Source: an uncultured Prevotellaceae bacterium (GTDB taxonomy: Bacteria > Bacteroidota > Bacteroidia > Bacteroidales > Bacteroidaceae). From it: a stretch of 27,180 bases of DNA. Positions 22,816 to 27,180 of the stretch are shown piece by piece. The notes under the pieces were generated by a model. The model did not search any database. It was not told where the DNA came from and saw only the letters and a program-made list of their open reading frames with translations. Numbering within the stretch: position 1 is the stretch's first letter; each line of letters opens with the position of its first letter. The translations under genes were made by a program, and so were the position numbers. The stretch spans positions 1 through 27,180 of the forward strand of contig CALAEY010000005.1 in the NCBI GenBank assembly GCA_937891085.1, written 5' to 3'.

Positions 22816-25800
22816 ATGGAGAAGAATTTAAAGAAAGTACTCGTCTTAGGCTCTGGAGCGCTTAAGATTGGACAGGCTGGAGAGTTCGACTACTCTGGCT
22901 CTCAGGCTCTCAAGGCCCTGCGTGAAGAAGGTATCAGCTCCGTGCTGGTGAATCCGAACATCGCTACCATTCAGACTTCTGAAGGTATAGCTGACAAGGT
23001 GTATTTCCTGCCTATCACCACGTATTTCGTGGAGCGTATCATAGAGAAGGAAAGGCCTGACGGCATCTTGCTGGCCTTCGGCGGACAGACAGCACTGAAC
23101 TGCGGAACGGAACTCTACCAGAAGGGTATCTTGGAGAAGTATGGCGTGAAGGTGCTGGGTACCTCTGTTGAGGCCATCATGAACACGGAAGACCGTGACC
23201 TCTTCGTGAACCAACTGAACAAGATTCCGATGAAGACACCTAAAAGTCATGCTGTGGAAAGTATGGAGGATGCTCTGAAGGCGGCGCATGAGATAGGCTT
23301 CCCTGTCATGATTCGCTCTGCATACGCATTGGGCGGTCAGGGTAGCGGTATCTGCAAGGATGAGGCTGCTTTCAAGGAGTTGGCTGAGAGTGCTTTCACA
23401 TTCTCTAATCAGATATTGGTAGAAGAGAGCCTGAAGGGCTGGAAGGAGATAGAGTTTGAGTGTATCCGTGATGCCAATGACCACTGCTTCACTGTGGCCA
23501 GCATGGAGAACTTCGATCCTCTGGGCATACATACGGGTGAAAGCATCGTAGTGGCTCCTACTTGCTCACTCTCTGACGAGCAGGTGAAGATGCTGCAGGA
23601 ACTGACCATCAAGTGCGTGAAGCACCTGAACATCGTGGGTGAGTGCAACATCCAGTTCGCCTTCAATGCTGAGACCAATGACTATCGCGTGATCGAGATC
23701 AATGCGCGCCTGTCACGCTCATCAGCACTGGCATCAAAGGCTACGGGTTATCCTCTGGCTTTCGTGGCAGCAAAGATTGCGCTGGGTTACACTTTGGATC
23801 AGATTGGTGAGATGGGAACTCCTAACTCTGCCTATGTGGCTCCATCACTCGACTACCTGATTTGCAAGATTCCTCGTTGGGACTTGACGAAGTTCTCTGG
23901 CGTGAGCCGTGAGATAGGTTCCAGCATGAAGTCTGTGGGCGAGGTGATGTCTATCGGTCGTAGCTTTGAGGAGGTGATCCAGAAGGGTCTGCGTATGATA
24001 GGTCAGGGTATGCACGGCTTCGTGGGCAACGACGTGACCTTCCCAGATGTGGACAAGGAACTGGAGAATCCTACAGACCTGCGTGTATTTGCCATCGCAC
24101 AGGCATTGGAGCAAGGTGAGAGCGTGGAGCACATCAGCGAAATCACAAAGATAGATCCTTGGTTCATCAGCCGCATGAAGAACATCGTGGACTACAAGGC
24201 TCTGCTTTCTAAATATAATAAGGTGGAAGACCTGCCAGCAGATGTGCTGCGTGAGGCCAAGCGACTGGGCTTCTCCGACTTCCAGATAGCTCGCTTCGTG
24301 CTGAAGCCAGAGGGCAACATGGAGAAGGAGAACCTGCAGGTGCGTGCCCGCCGTAAGGAACTGGGCATCTTGCCTGCTGTGAAGCGCATCAACACGGTGG
24401 CTTCGGAGCATCCAGAACTGACCAACTACCTGTATATGACCTACGGAACACAGGGACATGATGTGACTTACTACCAGAATGAGAAGTCTGTAGCAGTGCT
24501 GGGTAGCGGTGCCTACCGTATCGGCTCCAGCGTGGAGTTCGACTGGTGTTCAGTGACAGCTGCACAGACAGCCAGACAGTTGGGCTACAAGAGCATCATG
24601 ATAAACTATAACCCTGAGACGGTAAGTACCGACTACGACATGTGCGATCGTCTCTACTTCGACGAGCTCTCCTTTGAGCGCGTGATGGATGTGATAGACC
24701 TGGAGAAACCACGTGGCGTGATTGTATCGGTTGGCGGACAGATTCCAAACAACCTCGCTATGAAGCTCTATCGTCAGAATGTGCCTATACTGGGTACTTC
24801 CCCTCTGAGCATCGACCGTGCTGAGAATCGTGATAAGTTCTCACGCATGCTCGACCAGCTGGGCATTGACCAGCCTGCTTGGCAGGAACTGACGCACATT
24901 GACGATGTGAAGGCATTCATCGAGCGCGTGGGTTATCCAGTACTGGTGCGTCCATCGTATGTGCTCTCTGGTGCAGCCATGAACGTATGCTACGATGACA
25001 GCGAGTTGGAGACTTACTTGAACCTGGCTGCAAAGGTGTCAAAGGAATTCCCTGTGGTGGTATCACAGTTCATGCAGAACACCAAGGAGATAGAGTTTGA
25101 TGCAGTGGCTCAGAACGGTGAGATCGTGGAGTATGCCATCTCAGAGCATATCGAGTTTGCGGGCGTTCACTCAGGCGATGCTACACTGGTGTGCCCGGCA
25201 CAGAAGATTTACTTCGCAACGGCACGTCGCATCAAGCATATCAGTCGCAAGATAGCCAAGGCGCTGAACATTACAGGTCCATTCAATATCCAGTATCTGG
25301 CTCGTAACAACGAAGTGAAGGTGATAGAGTGCAACCTGCGTGCCTCACGTACATTCCCTTTCATCAGCAAGGTGCTGAAGCAGAACTTCATAGAGACAGC
25401 TACGCGCATCATGCTCGATGCTCCGTATGCTACTCCAGATAAGAGCGAGTTTGACATCGACTGGATAGGAGTGAAGGCTGCGCAGTTCTCATTCTCTCGT
25501 CTGCAGAATGCCGACCCTGTGCTGGGCGTGGACATGTCCTCTACTGGTGAGGTAGGTTGTATCGGCGATTCCGTGAACGAGGCATTGCTGAATGCCATGA
25601 TAGCTACGGGCTATAAGATTCCTAATCCAGAGCGTGGCGTGATGGTTTCTACAGGTGCCATGAAGTCGAAAGTGGACTTGCTGCCTGCTACACAGATGCT
25701 CTTCAAGTTGGGCTACAAGATCTATGCCACTGCAGGAACGGCTGCCTTCCTGAATGCCCATGGTGTGGGCACCATTCCAGTGTTCTGGCCAGATGAGCGC

Positions 25801-26040
25801 CCAGATGCAGAGAACAACGTGATGCGCATGATCAGCGAACACCAGTTCGACCTCATCGTGAATATCCAGAAGAACCACACCAAGCGTGAGGTGACCAATG
25901 GCTATCGCATCCGTCGTGCAGCTATTGACCATAATATACCACTGATCACCAATGCCCGTTTGGCAAGTGCTTTCATTGAGGCATTTACCAGCATGACACT
26001 GGATGATGTGCAGATAAAGAGTTGGCAGGAATACAAGTAA
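22816..26040 (+). CDS. carB: Carbamoyl-phosphate synthase large subunit
   Basis: CarB makes carbamoyl phosphate from bicarbonate, ATP and ammonia supplied by the CarA glutaminase, for pyrimidine and arginine synthesis in the cytoplasm. The 1074 residues match the family length. Two homologous halves are visible: the first starts KKVLVLGSGALKIGQAGEFD and the second KSVAVLGSGAYRIGSSVEFD (about 563-582). Each has an ATP-grasp domain (RSAYALGGQGSGI in the first, RPSYVLSGAAMNV in the second). NARLSRSSALASKATGYPLA is the conserved first-half metal/ATP segment. An MGS-like allosteric domain forms the C-terminus (about 935-1074). The GSGALKIGQAGEFD start is of the Bacteroidetes type. ATG 22816 is chosen because the open frame upstream to 22711 runs through the terminator. 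carA is not in the window. Confidence 0.97.
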   Translation: MEKNLKKVLVLGSGALKIGQAGEFDYSGSQALKALREEGISSVLVNPNIATIQTSEGIADKVYFLPITTYFVERIIEKERPDGILLAFGGQTALNCGTELYQKGILEKYGVKVLGTSVEAIMNTEDRDLFVNQLNKIPMKTPKSHAVESMEDALKAAHEIGFPVMIRSAYALGGQGSGICKDEAAFKELAESAFTFSNQILVEESLKGWKEIEFECIRDANDHCFTVASMENFDPLGIHTGESIVVAPTCSLSDEQVKMLQELTIKCVKHLNIVGECNIQFAFNAETNDYRVIEINARLSRSSALASKATGYPLAFVAAKIALGYTLDQIGEMGTPNSAYVAPSLDYLICKIPRWDLTKFSGVSREIGSSMKSVGEVMSIGRSFEEVIQKGLRMIGQGMHGFVGNDVTFPDVDKELENPTDLRVFAIAQALEQGESVEHISEITKIDPWFISRMKNIVDYKALLSKYNKVEDLPADVLREAKRLGFSDFQIARFVLKPEGNMEKENLQVRARRKELGILPAVKRINTVASEHPELTNYLYMTYGTQGHDVTYYQNEKSVAVLGSGAYRIGSSVEFDWCSVTAAQTARQLGYKSIMINYNPETVSTDYDMCDRLYFDELSFERVMDVIDLEKPRGVIVSVGGQIPNNLAMKLYRQNVPILGTSPLSIDRAENRDKFSRMLDQLGIDQPAWQELTHIDDVKAFIERVGYPVLVRPSYVLSGAAMNVCYDDSELETYLNLAAKVSKEFPVVVSQFMQNTKEIEFDAVAQNGEIVEYAISEHIEFAGVHSGDATLVCPAQKIYFATARRIKHISRKIAKALNITGPFNIQYLARNNEVKVIECNLRASRTFPFISKVLKQNFIETATRIMLDAPYATPDKSEFDIDWIGVKAAQFSFSRLQNADPVLGVDMSSTGEVGCIGDSVNEALLNAMIATGYKIPNPERGVMVSTGAMKSKVDLLPATQMLFKLGYKIYATAGTAAFLNAHGVGTIPVFWPDERPDAENNVMRMISEHQFDLIVNIQKNHTKREVTNGYRIRRAAIDHNIPLITNARLASAFIEAFTSMTLDDVQIKSWQEYK

Positions 26041-26158
26041 AATGAATTTTTCTGCAAAAAAAAGACTTTTTATTTTGCAGATTCAAAAATATATTATGAA
26101 TTGCCTGCTGGTATCTCGTATTCTGTATATCAATACTGGTAACTTTTGTATACACCCG

Positions 26159-26205
26159 TTTCGGTTAATTTTGAGAGCTATTTTTAGCGTTGGAATTAAC
26201 CGAAA
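26159..26205. repeat. Nested palindrome in the gap after carB
   Basis: TTTCGGTTAATT (26159-26170) and AATTAACCGAAA (26194-26205) form a perfect 12-bp dyad. Inside it, GCTA (26177-26180) and TAGC (26185-26188) form a second dyad around TTTT at almost the same centre. No T-run follows on either strand. It may stabilise or end the carB transcript, or be an operator or a mobile-element scar. The rest of the 220-bp gap is AT-rich and shows nothing else recognisable. Confidence 0.7.
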
Positions 26206-26260
26206 AAGGTCTACTAAATACGCAATGATTCTTTTATAATCGTTGTAGAAGGTTTCACAA

Positions 26261-26581
26261 ATGAAAGAATATACTATGTATCAGCCTGCACTTTTGGATT
26301 TGTTTTTAGATAGTATGGGAGCAGGATTTTCTTCTGTTATTGAGAAATATAATCCAACTCTCAAGGCTAATAAACTAAAGCAAAAACGTATGGAAATGCG
26401 AACAGGAAAGTATTGGAGCTATCGGGAGATTGTTGAAGCTGTGTTAGAAGTCCTCAGAGTGATAAAAGAAGGATTCAACACGAGTGGTTTTAATGATATG
26501 TTTTATGAAAAGAAAATTGATATAAAATTACAAATTAATAAGCTAAGTGAAACTCCGAAAAGTAAATATATACTATTATAA
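26261..26581 (+). CDS. Hypothetical protein, 106 residues
   Basis: I do not recognise this protein. It has no signal peptide or membrane segment. The sequence is mostly helical with a basic middle (NKLKQKRMEMRTGKYWSYRE), followed by IVEAVLEVLRVIKEGF, which could be a small helical or DNA-binding protein. The DNA is AT-rich, unlike carB. Its last 79 bp overlap the end of the convergent minus-strand gene, so either the overlap is real or this ORF is spurious. No clear promoter or ribosome binding site was found. Confidence 0.4.
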   Translation: MKEYTMYQPALLDLFLDSMGAGFSSVIEKYNPTLKANKLKQKRMEMRTGKYWSYREIVEAVLEVLRVIKEGFNTSGFNDMFYEKKIDIKLQINKLSETPKSKYILL

Positions 26582-27180
26582 TTTCCTTCATACAATTTAA
26601 TGGAGTATAAAGCTGTCAAGCCTAAATAGAATAAACTCAAAAATCCTAATGAAAAATATCTTGATGCAGTTTTTCCACAAGCTCTAGGGATTAAAAATAC
26701 CATTAAAACCAGAATTATAACTAAAATGATAACAAAGCATATCAAGTAAGCAACTGCTTCTGCTTCATTTTTTTTTTTATCGTCATTACTACTGCTTCTT
26801 CCTGAGCTATTGAAATTAAAATTAGTAAACATAGGGCGTGGTCGATGTGTTTCTCTCCTGTAGTGACTATATCCATAGTCATAAGAAGTTCTTGTATAAT
26901 AAGTGTCTTCATTTAAGCCATCACAGCATTCACAGCTTCCATCTTCTTCTGCACAAAATGAGCATATCAAAATAAGGACAAGTGCCAATGGTACAAGATT
27001 AGCAATGAGTATATATTGATTTTCTAAAATAGAAGAAGTTGAAGATAATTTCCTTAATGCTTCTTGTGATTTATTATTTTCAGTTATGAATTTTGAAATT
27101 TCAAATTCTTTATTTAAAGTGGAATTAAAAGTATTAACTTCTTCATTAATTTGAATTTTAAGTTTTTTACTTCCTCTTAA
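26503..27180 (-). CDS. Multi-pass membrane protein, 5' end outside the window
   Basis: On the minus strand the frame is open from the right edge to the stop at 26503-26505, about 225 codons, so the gene starts beyond 27180. The visible N-terminal part is helical and polar, ending about SQEALRKLSSTSSILENQ. A hydrophobic helix follows (YILIANLVPLALVLILICSF), then a Cys-rich segment (CAEEDGSCECCDG) and a Tyr/Arg/Ser-rich stretch. Three further hydrophobic helices follow (about 26515-26755), including ICFVIILVIILVLMVFLIP. The stretch DDKKKNE is encoded by an A11 run (26768-26778). I do not recognise the family; the Cys cluster could bind metal. A TTG at 26988 would be an internal start and is not supported. 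Confidence 0.6.
   Translation of the reverse strand, partial: LRGSKKLKIQINEEVNTFNSTLNKEFEISKFITENNKSQEALRKLSSTSSILENQYILIANLVPLALVLILICSFCAEEDGSCECCDGLNEDTYYTRTSYDYGYSHYRRETHRPRPMFTNFNFNSSGRSSSNDDKKKNEAEAVAYLICFVIILVIILVLMVFLIPRACGKTASRYFSLGFLSLFYLGLTALYSIKLYEGNYNSIYLLFGVSLSLLICNFISIFFS

Noticed and set aside
26042..26239. 65-codon ORF directly after carB
   Set aside because: It runs through the nested palindrome at 26159-26205, has no signal for expression and an unconvincing composition.

Overview
The window reads as chromosomal DNA of a Bacteroidales bacterium, most likely the Prevotella/Bacteroides side. The reasons are the repeated promoter pattern of a TTGG or TTTG box about 19 bp before TAnnTTTG, the weak Shine-Dalgarno signals, and family-restricted proteins (DUF4827, DUF3244, DUF3737, DUF4249, a TonB-dependent receptor with a carboxypeptidase-regulatory-like N-terminus, and a Bacteroidetes-type CarB). 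No rRNA, tRNA, CRISPR array or recognisable insertion sequence was found. All calls come from reading the sequence; no database search was run.

Layout. 1-980: the tail of an unidentified gene and a convergent AraC-family regulator. 981-1313: a 333-bp gap with a 14-bp palindrome and two 52-bp-spaced copies of a GCGCCAAAAT dyad, followed by a promoter and an AAA+ ATPase with a nuclease-like C-terminus (1314-2738). 2806-10320: mostly housekeeping genes on the plus strand: prfC (release factor 3), a MATE exporter, a DUF3737 beta-helix protein, a PatB/MalY-type PLP enzyme, and Tex. Several junctions here hold short 7-8 bp tandem repeats. 10323-11750 (minus): a secreted GH30 glycosidase, divergent from the operon nrnA-like DHH phosphoesterase, DUF4827 lipoprotein, glmM (11871-15085).

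15086-15454 is a 369-bp gap. It holds the right arm of a long hairpin that spans the glmM stop, an array of four 22-bp units built on TTACG-N7-CGTAA, and a clear promoter. Then comes a five-gene surface/sensing locus: a membrane-anchored TPR regulator, a small secreted DUF3244 protein, an unknown lipoprotein, a TonB-dependent receptor and a DUF4249 lipoprotein (15455-22559). I read it as a regulator next to the envelope module it probably controls; the ligand is unknown.

22560-22815 is the carB leader. It has a promoter, a 35-codon leader ORF, a U-rich stretch, and an intrinsic terminator starting 3 nt after the leader stop codon. This arrangement closely resembles E. coli pyrBI attenuation and is the most interesting new observation here. 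carB (22816-26040) follows. After it the DNA becomes AT-rich and holds a strong nested hairpin, a small hypothetical ORF, and a convergent membrane-protein gene running off the right edge.
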